Assembly: GCF_001634885.1 (NCBI RefSeq)
Contig: NZ_LWEX01000012.1
Coordinates: forward strand, 1 to 32,334
Source: Sulfitobacter sp. HI0040
Lineage (GTDB): Bacteria > Pseudomonadota > Alphaproteobacteria > Rhodobacterales > Rhodobacteraceae
Direction: 5' to 3'
Length of the DNA: 32,334 nucleotides
Shown here: positions 16,555-23,866 of the stretch, in pieces
Layout: each line of letters starts with the position of its first letter
Position numbering within the stretch: the stretch's first letter is position 1
The notes under the pieces: model-generated
What the model saw: only the letters and a program-made list of their open reading frames with translations
Told to the model about the DNA's origin: nothing
The model's database searches: none
Program-made: the position numbers and the translations under genes

Positions 16555-18549
16555 TTACATAAATTGTCGCTCAATGCTATCGGTAACGTCACGCTCGTAA
16601 ATCAATTCATCGTTTTCATAGGCTTCGATCCGCGCGGTCAGGTGGAAGAACGCAGCGTCACAGGTCATCGCACAGCGCGTTTCGGTGCGCAGGCGCAGGC
16701 CCTCGCGCTCCAGCTCGTCCGTCCAATGGCAGGCCCCGCTGGCCGATAGCGGATCGTCCGGCAGGATGGTCCAGCGTTCCCGGGCGACAGAGCCGGACAC
16801 GATGCCATGCTCCCGGTCACGGACCTTGCCGAAATCATCCTCGATCACCAGCGTGACCGCGTCGCTGGTCAGGTCACGCTCCTGCCGGCGCAGATGCGCT
16901 TCGGGGCGCAGCTCCTCCGGCTCCCACGGAGCAGCCGCGGCGGGGGGTGGAAAGACATATTCGTCCTGTTGGCCCGATGGGCGCTGCGGAAGGTCGATGT
17001 GACCCCCCGAAAGCGTGAGCGTGGCAGCCTCCGGCGCGGGCCAGATCAGCGGCCAATACGCGGTGGAAACGGCAACCCGGAGCCGGTGCCCCTCGGGAAT
17101 GCGGTAGCCGATGTGATCGAGGTCGAGCGTGATCTCCTCCTCCGCGCCCGGCGTCATGGCCTGCGGGTCGGAGGCGGAGCGGCGGTGCGACAGGTTCAAT
17201 ACCCCGTAGGTGATGCGGGTCGATGCCCCGTCGGGGTGCAGATGGTTCAGCCGCACGGCGATCTGTGCCTGTGGCCGGTCGCTTGCCAGTCGCAGGGTGA
17301 TGCGGGGCGCGCCAAGGATATCCATGTCCGACGCGAGCGGCGCGCTGTCGAAACAGGATGACAGCGCGTCATCCACCCGTTGGTCGCCCGGCTGTTCAGG
17401 GCCGAGCCAGATGGCGCAATATTCCCCGGCAGCGCTTCCACAGTCGGCAGGGGAATGGACGTGCCGGTCCAGCCCGCCCGCCTCCGTTGCCAAGCCCCCA
17501 TCCGTCAGATGCAACCGCGCGCTTTCCAGATGGGCCGTGGCGCCTTCCGCCTCGGTGACCCAGCGGCCCGGGCGTTCCGCGTACCATGTGGCCGGGCGCA
17601 CACCGTCCATCAGGTAGGCGCGATAATCGGGGTCCGCCTCCACGCCGGTGTCCATGTCCTTCAGCCAGTGGTCCCACCAGCGCAAGGCTTCCTGCAGGAA
17701 ACCGATACGGGGTTCGGGCACGGCGAAATGGGGATATTTATGCACCCATGGCCCCACGATCCCCTTGGCGCCCGGCAGCGCCTCTACGATCTGCGGCACC
17801 GTGTTCTTGTAGGCGTCGCCCCAGCCACCCACTGCCAGCACCTTGGCCTTGATGCTGCTGTAATCCTCGATCACCGAACCATGCCGCCAATAGGCATCGC
17901 GTGTCTGATGGCGCAGCCAGACCGAGGGCAGGAAAGGTTCGTTCTTCAGCCGCTCCAGCCACATCTGCCGCCAGTTCTCCTGCAGGGCCGGGTCCGGCGC
18001 ACGCGACGAATAGGACCACATGGTCGCCCCCCAGCCGAGGTTTTCATTCAGCAGGCAGCCCCCCTTGTAGTGGATGTCATCGGCAAAGCGGTCCACGGTG
18101 GAGCAGAGCGTGATCACCGCCTTCAGCGGCTCCGGCCCCAGTGCAGCCACCTGCAACCCATTGAAGCCACCCCAGCTGATGCCCATCATCCCCAAGCGCC
18201 CGTTGCACCACGGCTGGGCCGCGAGCCAGTCGATCACCTCCACGGCGTCGGAAAGCTCCTGCGGGGTGTATTCATCCTCCATCAGCCCTTCGCTGTCGCC
18301 GTTGCCGCGAATATCGACGCGGATGCAGGCATAACCACGCTCCGCGAAATAGGGATGGGTCAGCGCATCCCGCGCCACGGTGCCGTCCCGCTTGCGATAG
18401 GGCAGGTATTCAAGGATCGCGGGCACCGGATCATCGCCCGCATCTTCGGGCATCCAGACGCGGGCGGAGAGGCGGCAGCCGTCGGACAGGGTGATGCCCA
18501 TGTCCGGTTCCTCCACGAGTGCACGGGTGGTGTTGGGTCTGTCGGTCAT
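16555..18549 (-). CDS. CocE/NonD family hydrolase (X-Pro dipeptidyl-peptidase-like)
   Basis: A 664-residue serine hydrolase of the S15/CocE group. The N-terminal alpha/beta hydrolase domain has LEYLPYRKRDGT near 46-57, the nucleophile Ser125 in GISWGG and a likely catalytic His in GPWVHKYPHF. A C-terminal jelly-roll PepX_C domain fills about residues 330-560. A further C-terminal stretch of about 100 residues ends with DVTDSIERQFM. Known relatives cleave X-Pro dipeptides, cocaine-type esters or acylated beta-lactams. ATG 18549 is preferred since the open frame upstream (to 18660) reads through a hairpin region; its ribosome site (CAGGG) is weak. It lies directly upstream of, and in the same direction as, the peptide importer, but 120 bp and a separate promoter intervene. 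Confidence 0.85.
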   Translation of the reverse strand: MTDRPNTTRALVEEPDMGITLSDGCRLSARVWMPEDAGDDPVPAILEYLPYRKRDGTVARDALTHPYFAERGYACIRVDIRGNGDSEGLMEDEYTPQELSDAVEVIDWLAAQPWCNGRLGMMGISWGGFNGLQVAALGPEPLKAVITLCSTVDRFADDIHYKGGCLLNENLGWGATMWSYSSRAPDPALQENWRQMWLERLKNEPFLPSVWLRHQTRDAYWRHGSVIEDYSSIKAKVLAVGGWGDAYKNTVPQIVEALPGAKGIVGPWVHKYPHFAVPEPRIGFLQEALRWWDHWLKDMDTGVEADPDYRAYLMDGVRPATWYAERPGRWVTEAEGATAHLESARLHLTDGGLATEAGGLDRHVHSPADCGSAAGEYCAIWLGPEQPGDQRVDDALSSCFDSAPLASDMDILGAPRITLRLASDRPQAQIAVRLNHLHPDGASTRITYGVLNLSHRRSASDPQAMTPGAEEEITLDLDHIGYRIPEGHRLRVAVSTAYWPLIWPAPEAATLTLSGGHIDLPQRPSGQQDEYVFPPPAAAAPWEPEELRPEAHLRRQERDLTSDAVTLVIEDDFGKVRDREHGIVSGSVARERWTILPDDPLSASGACHWTDELEREGLRLRTETRCAMTCDAAFFHLTARIEAYENDELIYERDVTDSIERQFM

Positions 18550-18602
18550 GGCGCGACCCTGCGGCCGGGTACGTGGGCTGTCAACAGGCTGTCGCCTCCC
18601 TT

Positions 18603-18649
18603 TCTCATGATCGGAAATACTTCGGGGAGCGCGAGGGGCCGGCCCCTCG
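18603..18649 (-). terminator. Hairpin with AGTATTT tail downstream of dtd
   Basis: CGAGGGGCCGGCCCCTCG (18632-18649) is a perfect 18-nt palindrome lying 36 nt after the dtd stop on the - strand. It is followed in that direction by CGCTCCCCGAAGTATTT and then GAGAAAGGGAGG. The tail resembles two other sites in this window and looks like a lineage-specific terminator format without a long T-run. It would separate the dtd transcript from the cocE-type gene. Confidence 0.55.
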
Positions 18650-18684
18650 TATGCGGACATTTCGGCGGGCCGCGGGATCCCGGT

Positions 18685-19131
18685 TCAGGGCGCTTGCGTG
18701 TCCAGCCAGATGGTGACCGGCCCGTCGTTGACCAGTTCCACCGCCATATCGGCGCCGAACCGGCCCGTCTCCACCCGCTCATGCCGGGATCGCAGGTCGG
18801 CGACGAAGGCGTCGTAAAGCTGCTCCGCCAGATCGGGGGGTGCGGCGCGGGAAAATCCCGGCCGGGTGCCCCGCGCCGTATCGGCGGCGAGCGTGAACTG
18901 GCTGACCACCAGCAGCGCGCCGCCCGCGTCCGCCGTGTTCAGGTTCATCCGCCCCTCCGCATCGCGGAAGAGGCGCAGCTTCAGGATTTTTTCGGCCAGT
19001 TTCCGGCCCGTCTCCGCATCGTCGCCGGGCATGGCGCAGACGAATACGAGCAGCCCGCCCTCGATCTCGCCGGTCGTTTCTTCCCCGACCCGGACGCGCG
19101 CGCGGGACACCCGTTGCAGCAGCGCCCGCAT
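18685..19131 (-). CDS. dtd: D-aminoacyl-tRNA deacylase
   Basis: A 148-residue protein of standard DTD length. It begins with [15 protein letters not shown] and contains both cross-subunit active-site motifs: SQFT at 77-80 ([17 protein letters not shown]) and the Gly-cisPro motif NDGPVTIW at 135-142. It recycles D-aminoacyl-tRNAs (and mischarged glycyl-tRNA-Ala) in the cytoplasm as a homodimer. The ATG shares its A with the TGA of the upstream nitroreductase gene (TGATG), so translation is coupled. The frame stays open far upstream, but only this start gives the family N-terminus. A palindromic terminator-like hairpin follows. Confidence 0.95.
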   Translation of the reverse strand: MRALLQRVSRARVRVGEETTGEIEGGLLVFVCAMPGDDAETGRKLAEKILKLRLFRDAEGRMNLNTADAGGALLVVSQFTLAADTARGTRPGFSRAAPPDLAEQLYDAFVADLRSRHERVETGRFGADMAVELVNDGPVTIWLDTQAP

Positions 19132-19805
19132 CAGGACACCCAGTCGATGATGTCCGGCGCCTCGGCCCGTTCGGTGCGGAAAGCATTGGCCGGGGCGTTT
19201 TCGTCGGCATAGCCGAAGGAGATCGCGCAAAGCACGAGCCGGTCCTCCGCAATGCCCAGCAGGTCCCGCACCAGCGGTGCATAGGCCGCGATGGCCGCCT
19301 GCGGGATTGTCGCGACACCCAGCGCCGTGGCGGCGAGTGTGAAGGCCGCGACGAAGCCGCCGCAGTCCATCGCGCCATAGGGGCCAAGTTCCCGGGGCGA
19401 CGTCACGATCGCGACATGCGGCGCATCGAAAAGCGCGTAGTTGCGCAACATCTGCGCGCGCCGTCCCGCGCGGTCTTTCTTGTCGATCCCCACCGCATCG
19501 TAAAGCTGGAAGCCGCAGGTGCGCCGCCGCTCTGCATAGACGCCGGAATAGCCCGTGGGCCAGTCGAGGTCCGGCTGCGGCGCGCCGCCTTCGAGGGCCG
19601 CCTGCGACAGGGCCTCGCGGAACCGCTCCGTCGCATCGCCGCGGGTGATGGAGACCTGCCACGGCTGCGCGTTGCACCACGAAGGCACGCGTCGGGCGGT
19701 CTGGACCATGCGGCTTATGGTATCCTCGGGCACCGGATCGGGCAAAAAGGCCCGGCAGGAATAGCGCGCTTCGAGAATGTCGTTGAAAGTATCTATCTGG
19801 TTCAT
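19131..19805 (-). CDS. Nitroreductase family protein (FMN-dependent)
   Basis: A 224-residue flavin oxidoreductase of the nitroreductase fold. The N-terminal [12 protein letters not shown] segment supplies phosphate contacts to [18 protein letters not shown] follows, and the later segment [31 protein letters not shown] forms the dimer and FMN-binding region. This subgroup usually reduces nitroaromatics or quinones with NAD(P)H; the true substrate is unknown. The start lies 7 nt after the stop of the zinc-ribbon gene and the stop is fused to the dtd start, so the three genes form one operon. The ribosome site is weak, consistent with translational coupling. Confidence 0.87.
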   Translation of the reverse strand: MNQIDTFNDILEARYSCRAFLPDPVPEDTISRMVQTARRVPSWCNAQPWQVSITRGDATERFREALSQAALEGGAPQPDLDWPTGYSGVYAERRRTCGFQLYDAVGIDKKDRAGRRAQMLRNYALFDAPHVAIVTSPRELGPYGAMDCGGFVAAFTLAATALGVATIPQAAIAAYAPLVRDLLGIAEDRLVLCAISFGYADENAPANAFRTERAEAPDIIDWVS

Positions 19806-19812
19806 GCTCTGC

Positions 19813-20928
19813 TCATTGGTTCATGGCGTAGAAATAGCCGGCGATGGCGGCTGCGAGCAGCCCGAGGATGACGGCGATGGTGATCTTGAAGGCGGAATAG
19901 GGCCGCTCCCCCTGTACGGTGCCGGTACGCCCGTTGACCACGAAACGAAAGCTCCGCCCCCGGTACTTGTAGGCCGCGAGCCAGACCGGCAGCAGGATAT
20001 GTTTGAATGTCACGTCCGATACATCCGTATCGATGGACTGGATGCGCTGCCGGTCCCCGCCGATGTCGAACTTCACGTCCCTTTCGATTGTGCGATCCAT
20101 GATCGAACGCGCCTCGGTAAAGCCTTCCTCCAGCGAAACGCCATACCCCTCTGCCCGAAACCCGGCGAGGTATTCCGGCGCATAGGGCTCCAGCGCAGCG
20201 AGATCCCAGGGGGCCAGCGCATCGGTAAAGCGTTTGGGAAGTGAGGTTGAGGCAAGCACCAACACATCGTCAAAGAAACGCCGCACCCGGCCGGAAACAG
20301 GCGTCCAGCGCACCTTGGGCACCTGCTGCTGCATACGTTTGCCATCGCGCACTACGGTCTGGGTGACGTAATAAACCGTCCCGCGCTGCCCGCTGTAGCG
20401 CGACCGCGTATTGGCATCGAAGGTCCAGTAGGGCACGTAAATCCCCTGCATCCGCCGATGCTCGCGCGCATATTGGCGCAGGCCGTTCGGGGCGAACCAC
20501 AGGCTGCCTAGCCAGTCTGTCATGGCCTCGCGCGCGCTGTCTTCCGTCAGAGCGAAAGGCAGGACGCCCCGCGGCTTGATCTGGCGCTGCGTGCCGGTAT
20601 CGGCAACCACGGGCGTGGCGCAGAAGGGGCATTCGGTGGCATGTTCGCCGGGCGCGAATTCGACTTGCGCCGCGCAGTTGGGGCAGGTGGTGACACGGGT
20701 TTCCTCCAGTTCCGCTTCGGGTAACTGGGCGGCGAGCGCTCGGGCAAAGTCGAGCTCCCTGATGACCTGTGCAAAGGGGCCGGGGCCTGTGATGGCCTCG
20801 CGGTTGCCGCAGTGATCGCAGATCAGCAGGCCCGCGGCGGGGTCGAACCGCATGTCCGACCCGCAGGTGTCGCAGGGAAAGCGGTGTTCGCGTTCAGGCG
20901 CGGGCGGGGCGGGGGGCGGCTCGGCCAT
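19813..20928 (-). CDS. Double zinc-ribbon protein with C-terminal membrane anchor
   Basis: A 371-residue protein. A Pro-rich start precedes zinc ribbon 1 (Cys19/22 and Cys37/40: CDTC, CDHC) and zinc ribbon 2 (Cys82/85 and Cys100/103: CPNC, CPFC). A long middle region of unknown function follows, with YVPYWTFDANTRSRYSGQRG near 195-215, and one hydrophobic helix at about 347-367 ends five residues before the C-terminus. The soluble part would face the cytoplasm if tail-anchored. Similar multi-ribbon membrane proteins are often annotated as TFIIB-like zinc ribbon or YdjG-type partners of SPFH proteins. ATG 20928 has GGAGA 5 nt upstream; ATG 20967 is possible. The SPFH protein encoded two genes upstream supports a joint membrane role. 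Confidence 0.8.
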   Translation of the reverse strand: MAEPPPAPPAPEREHRFPCDTCGSDMRFDPAAGLLICDHCGNREAITGPGPFAQVIRELDFARALAAQLPEAELEETRVTTCPNCAAQVEFAPGEHATECPFCATPVVADTGTQRQIKPRGVLPFALTEDSAREAMTDWLGSLWFAPNGLRQYAREHRRMQGIYVPYWTFDANTRSRYSGQRGTVYYVTQTVVRDGKRMQQQVPKVRWTPVSGRVRRFFDDVLVLASTSLPKRFTDALAPWDLAALEPYAPEYLAGFRAEGYGVSLEEGFTEARSIMDRTIERDVKFDIGGDRQRIQSIDTDVSDVTFKHILLPVWLAAYKYRGRSFRFVVNGRTGTVQGERPYSAFKITIAVILGLLAAAIAGYFYAMNQ

Positions 20929-21025
20929 GAGGTCTCCGATGGTGGATGAGAGCGGCAGGCCAGACATATCGCCCCCGCGCGGTGCTGGCCAGAGCCGCCA
21001 CGCTTTGTGCTGCGGCCAGGGAATT

Positions 21026-21086
21026 TGAGTATTTAAGAAAGGGTGAAGGAAGGTGTCGGGCCCCTTCACCCTTTCTTAAATACTCA
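21026..21086. repeat. 24-bp perfect inverted repeat (large hairpin)
   Basis: Arms 21026-21049 and 21063-21086 are exact reverse complements with a 13-nt loop. Each arm begins TGAGTATTTAAGAAAGGG. The element sits 26 bp after the cytochrome b stop and about 100 bp before the zinc-ribbon start, so it probably ends or stabilises the upstream transcript. Neither arm is followed by a T-run. The 184-bp gap holds nothing else I can recognise. Confidence 0.9.
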
Positions 21087-21111
21087 TCTTGGGCTGCGGT
21101 CACGCGTTGGC

Positions 21112-21669
21112 TCAGAGAAAGCGGTGCAACACCCGGGGGGCCATGATCCGCAGCGCGTTATCGCGCAGGCGCAGGTGGCGCCAGATATGGAAGGCCGCGT
21201 GGACCCCGGCAAGAAGCGCCAGCGCGTAGAATTCGATACTATGCAGCACGCCGACCCAGTCATTGGCCTGCGGCATGTCGAGCGGGAGGGCGATGGGTAC
21301 GACACCCCCCGCCCAAAGCTGCACGGCGGAGGTAAGCCCGATCAGGAAACCGCCCACCGCCACGAGGAAGATGCCCCAGAGCAGCGTCTTGTGCAGCATC
21401 CGGTGAAAGGTCCTGAGCCTGCCTTTCAGCTTGGGCCCCGGGCGGCTGGCCAGCCCGCGCCGGAGGTAAAGCGTGAACCACGCGAGCGCGAAGCTGACGA
21501 AGACCAGCCCCATCACCGAATGAAAGCGTACCGCCGCCGGGCCCACCCGCGCCACGTCCGCCGGTTGCACCAGCACGAACCACGCGAAAAGCGGCACCAT
21601 GGACCAGTGCAGCACCTTCAGCAGGCTGCGGTACTGCGGAATGCGGAAGTGGGGAAACATCCGCGTCAT
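21112..21669 (-). CDS. Cytochrome b561-type membrane protein (diheme b)
   Basis: A 185-residue four-helix membrane protein. Candidate heme ligands fall in the expected helices: His21 (LHWSMVPLFAW), His50 (FHSVMGLVF), His143 (LHSIEF) and His157 (LLAGVHAAFHIW). Helices lie near 18-37, 48-69, 92-115 and 140-163. Such proteins pass electrons between ubiquinol and a partner, for example a nitroreductase-like, peroxidase or superoxide-linked protein. ATG 21669 has a perfect AAGGAGG site 5 nt upstream. It starts 63 nt after the SPFH gene on the same strand and is followed by the large inverted repeat, so it could be the last gene of the XpaC-TelA-SPFH transcript or a separate short unit. Confidence 0.85.
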   Translation of the reverse strand: MTRMFPHFRIPQYRSLLKVLHWSMVPLFAWFVLVQPADVARVGPAAVRFHSVMGLVFVSFALAWFTLYLRRGLASRPGPKLKGRLRTFHRMLHKTLLWGIFLVAVGGFLIGLTSAVQLWAGGVVPIALPLDMPQANDWVGVLHSIEFYALALLAGVHAAFHIWRHLRLRDNALRIMAPRVLHRFL

Positions 21670-21732
21670 CAGTCCTCCTTCACCTCCTGCCAGATGTCAC
21701 GCGCCCCGATGGGTCAGAGTTTCACGCCCTGT

Positions 21733-22863
21733 TCAGGCAGGTGGCGGGGGCGGGGGTGGCAGAACGGTGAAAAGCCGCGCCAGTTCATCGACCTCTCCGG
21801 CGCGAATCCAGCCATCCTGTCCCGGTGTCCAGACGTGGGTTTCGCGGGTCAGGCTGCCATCGGTCACCTTGCGGCCCAGTGCAGCCTTGGAAAAGGGGCC
21901 GCTCACCTCGCCTGCGACGGCGAGATGCCAGACCTTTTCCACCGGGGGCGGGGGTGGCGGTGTATGGGCCGCGGGGCTGGCGCCCCCGGCACTTTGCGGG
22001 CGCGCGCCCCAGGGGCCGGCCTGCGCTGCGGCGGCCTGTCCCATCTGCATGCCCAAGCCCGCGCCGAGCCCCGTCTGCATCGCCGCCGCACCGGCACCGT
22101 CGCGTCCCAAGGCCTCGGCGGCCTGATACTGCATGTAGCTCTCCAGATTGCCGATCACGCCCATGGAGGAGCGCTTGTCCATCACCGCTTCCACCGCCGC
22201 CGGAAGGGAGACGTTTTCGATATAAAGCTCCGGCATGGCGAGGCCGTATTCGGCGATCTGGGCCGCGATTTCGGAACCGACCAGCTGGCCCAGCTCACGG
22301 GTGTTGGCAGCCATGTCCAGCACCGGGATTTGCGCCCGGGCGATGGTGCGCGAAAACTCCTGCACGATGACGTTCCGGATCTGGTAGCTGATCTCGTCCA
22401 TGGTGAATTCGCCATCGGTGCCGACGATCTCCGACAGGAAGCGGGCGGGGTCCGCGACCCGTACGGAATAGGTGCCGAAGGCGCGCAGGCGTACGGGGCC
22501 GAATTCGGGGTCGCGCACGATGATCGGGTTCTTGGTGCCCCATTTCAGATCGTTGAACCGCGTGGTGTTGACGAAATAGACCTCTGACTTGAAGGGGCTG
22601 CGGAAGCCATGGTCCCAATGCTGCAGCGTCGTCATCACCGGCATGTTGTTGGTTTCCAGCATGTAGAGACCGGGTGTGAAGACATCGGCGATCTGGCCTT
22701 CGTGCACGAAAACCGCGGCCTGACCTTCGCGCACGGTCAGCTTCGCGCCGTACTTGATGGCGTGACCTTCGCGCTCGAACCGCCAGACCATCGTGTCACG
22801 GGTATCGTCTGTCCAGTGAATGACGTCGATGAATTCACCCGAGAGGAAATCGAAAATGCCCAT
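21733..22863 (-). CDS. SPFH-domain protein with C-terminal GYF_2 domain (YdjI-like)
   Basis: A 376-residue protein with no N-terminal membrane helix. Residues about 20-245 form the SPFH region of the YdjI/'virion core protein' type. Recognisable pieces include SGEFIDVIHW at the start, LTVREGQAAVFVHEGQ, FTPGLYMLETNNMP and ARAQIPVLDMAANTRELG. A Gly/Ala/Met-rich linker (about 245-290) with PPPPPP leads to a GYF_2-type domain near 310-365 (WHLAVAGEVSGPFS ... HVWTPGQDGW). The protein ends in a proline run. Bacillus YdjI-type proteins carry a zinc ribbon at this end, and here the ribbons are on a separate protein encoded downstream. SPFH proteins form membrane-associated oligomers. AAAGGA lies 7 nt before the ATG. 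Confidence 0.88.
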   Translation of the reverse strand: MGIFDFLSGEFIDVIHWTDDTRDTMVWRFEREGHAIKYGAKLTVREGQAAVFVHEGQIADVFTPGLYMLETNNMPVMTTLQHWDHGFRSPFKSEVYFVNTTRFNDLKWGTKNPIIVRDPEFGPVRLRAFGTYSVRVADPARFLSEIVGTDGEFTMDEISYQIRNVIVQEFSRTIARAQIPVLDMAANTRELGQLVGSEIAAQIAEYGLAMPELYIENVSLPAAVEAVMDKRSSMGVIGNLESYMQYQAAEALGRDGAGAAAMQTGLGAGLGMQMGQAAAAQAGPWGARPQSAGGASPAAHTPPPPPPVEKVWHLAVAGEVSGPFSKAALGRKVTDGSLTRETHVWTPGQDGWIRAGEVDELARLFTVLPPPPPPPA

Positions 22864-22890
22864 GGTCTTGTCCTTTGATGGCTGCGGGCC

Positions 22891-23862
22891 TCAGACGGGT
22901 CCGCCGGTCAGTTCCCGCGCGATGACCCGGGTGAAGGGGGCGGCCTCGATGGCGCTCATCCCGGGGCGCAGGCGCGGATCGTACAACATTTTCAACAGCA
23001 GTTCATCATGCCGGGTCAGCAGGGCAAACTCGTCATCATCGTTGAAGATCGAGGGGCGCGCGGCAGGGCTGTCGTTGGCCAGCCCCAGCCCCTGCGCCAG
23101 TTCTTCGTGAATACAGGAAAGCCGCAGAAGATCGGGGTTTTCCGTCCGGATCACCGCCACCGCCGCGGTATAGACGTTGGGATCCCCGCCCGAGGCATAG
23201 GCCGCGACCGCGCAATAGGTATCGCTGCGCATCTCGGCAAAGGCGCGCAGGCTGGCGCGCGAAATGCCCGGGACGCGGGCTGCGGCCTGGGCAAGCGTTT
23301 CGGCCCGGTCGTCTTCGGAGGCGACCACCACCATGAAGTTCGGTCTGCCATGCAGATCAATGGGATGGCCCGTCACCCGTTTGAGCCGGTCGGCATAGGC
23401 ACGTATGTCGCGGCTGTCCGTCTGCCGCTGGGAGGGCGGCACGCTGTCGCCGAAGATGATCTCCATATGGATGGGCACCTGCCAGCGCCGGAGGGGGCTG
23501 GCCCCGCCGCGTCCGGCGAAATTGCCGTCATATTCGTTGAAAAAGGCGATCTGCTCAAAATTGCGCGCCAGCACATCCGAGGTGAAGGGCGTATCGGGCC
23601 CGCCTCCGTCCTCACGCAGCAGCCCCTGCACCTTCTGGGCGGTCTGAACCTCGGCGAGGTACTTGCGCAACGCGGCGCTCTTTTCAGACGTGGGCCGGGC
23701 GACCCGCGGTCTTGGGCGTTCCAGCGCCACAGGGGCAGGCTGGGCAGAAGGTGGCAGCGGCGGTGGCGCAGGCGGTGGCGGGGCCGCGCATCCCATGAGG
23801 GCCACCAGAAGGGCGGCGAGGGCACCGGGGCGCCGGGAAACTCGTAACAGGGGTACGCGCAT
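22891..23862 (-). CDS. DUF2927 lipoprotein with possible HExxxxxGL metal site
   Basis: A 323-residue lipoprotein. The N-terminus MRVPLLRVSRRPGALAALLVALMGCAAPPPP has a basic start, a hydrophobic core and a lipobox with Cys25, followed by a Pro-rich linker. The DUF2927 domain (about 70-315) contains CIHEELAQGLGLANDSP with His252-Glu253, resembling a zincin-type helix, then IFNDDDEFALLTRHDELLLKMLYDPRLRPGM, which is characteristic of the family. A third metal ligand is not obvious and peptidase activity is unproven. ATG 23862 lies 4 nt after the telA stop (GGTGAGCTGATG); ATG 23898 would overlap telA and lose the signal-peptide layout. It is the envelope component of the XpaC-TelA-SPFH cluster. 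Confidence 0.85.
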   Translation of the reverse strand: MRVPLLRVSRRPGALAALLVALMGCAAPPPPAPPPLPPSAQPAPVALERPRPRVARPTSEKSAALRKYLAEVQTAQKVQGLLREDGGGPDTPFTSDVLARNFEQIAFFNEYDGNFAGRGGASPLRRWQVPIHMEIIFGDSVPPSQRQTDSRDIRAYADRLKRVTGHPIDLHGRPNFMVVVASEDDRAETLAQAAARVPGISRASLRAFAEMRSDTYCAVAAYASGGDPNVYTAAVAVIRTENPDLLRLSCIHEELAQGLGLANDSPAARPSIFNDDDEFALLTRHDELLLKMLYDPRLRPGMSAIEAAPFTRVIARELTGGPV

Positions 23863-23866
23863 CAGC

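Noticed and set aside
17380..19212. A 610-residue open frame on the + strand
   Set aside because: It lies opposite the CocE hydrolase, dtd and the start of the nitroreductase gene, all well supported by motifs. It crosses gene boundaries and a hairpin, and its translation is Pro/Arg/His-rich without domains; GC-rich codon bias creates such antisense frames.
19132..19680. Longer N-terminus for D-aminoacyl-tRNA deacylase
   Set aside because: The upstream frame is inside the nitroreductase gene; the family begins exactly at [11 protein letters not shown].
21026..21086. Insertion-sequence ends or an attachment site at the inverted repeat
   Set aside because: The arms are only 13 nt apart, no transposase or integrase gene is nearby and no flanking direct repeat is seen.
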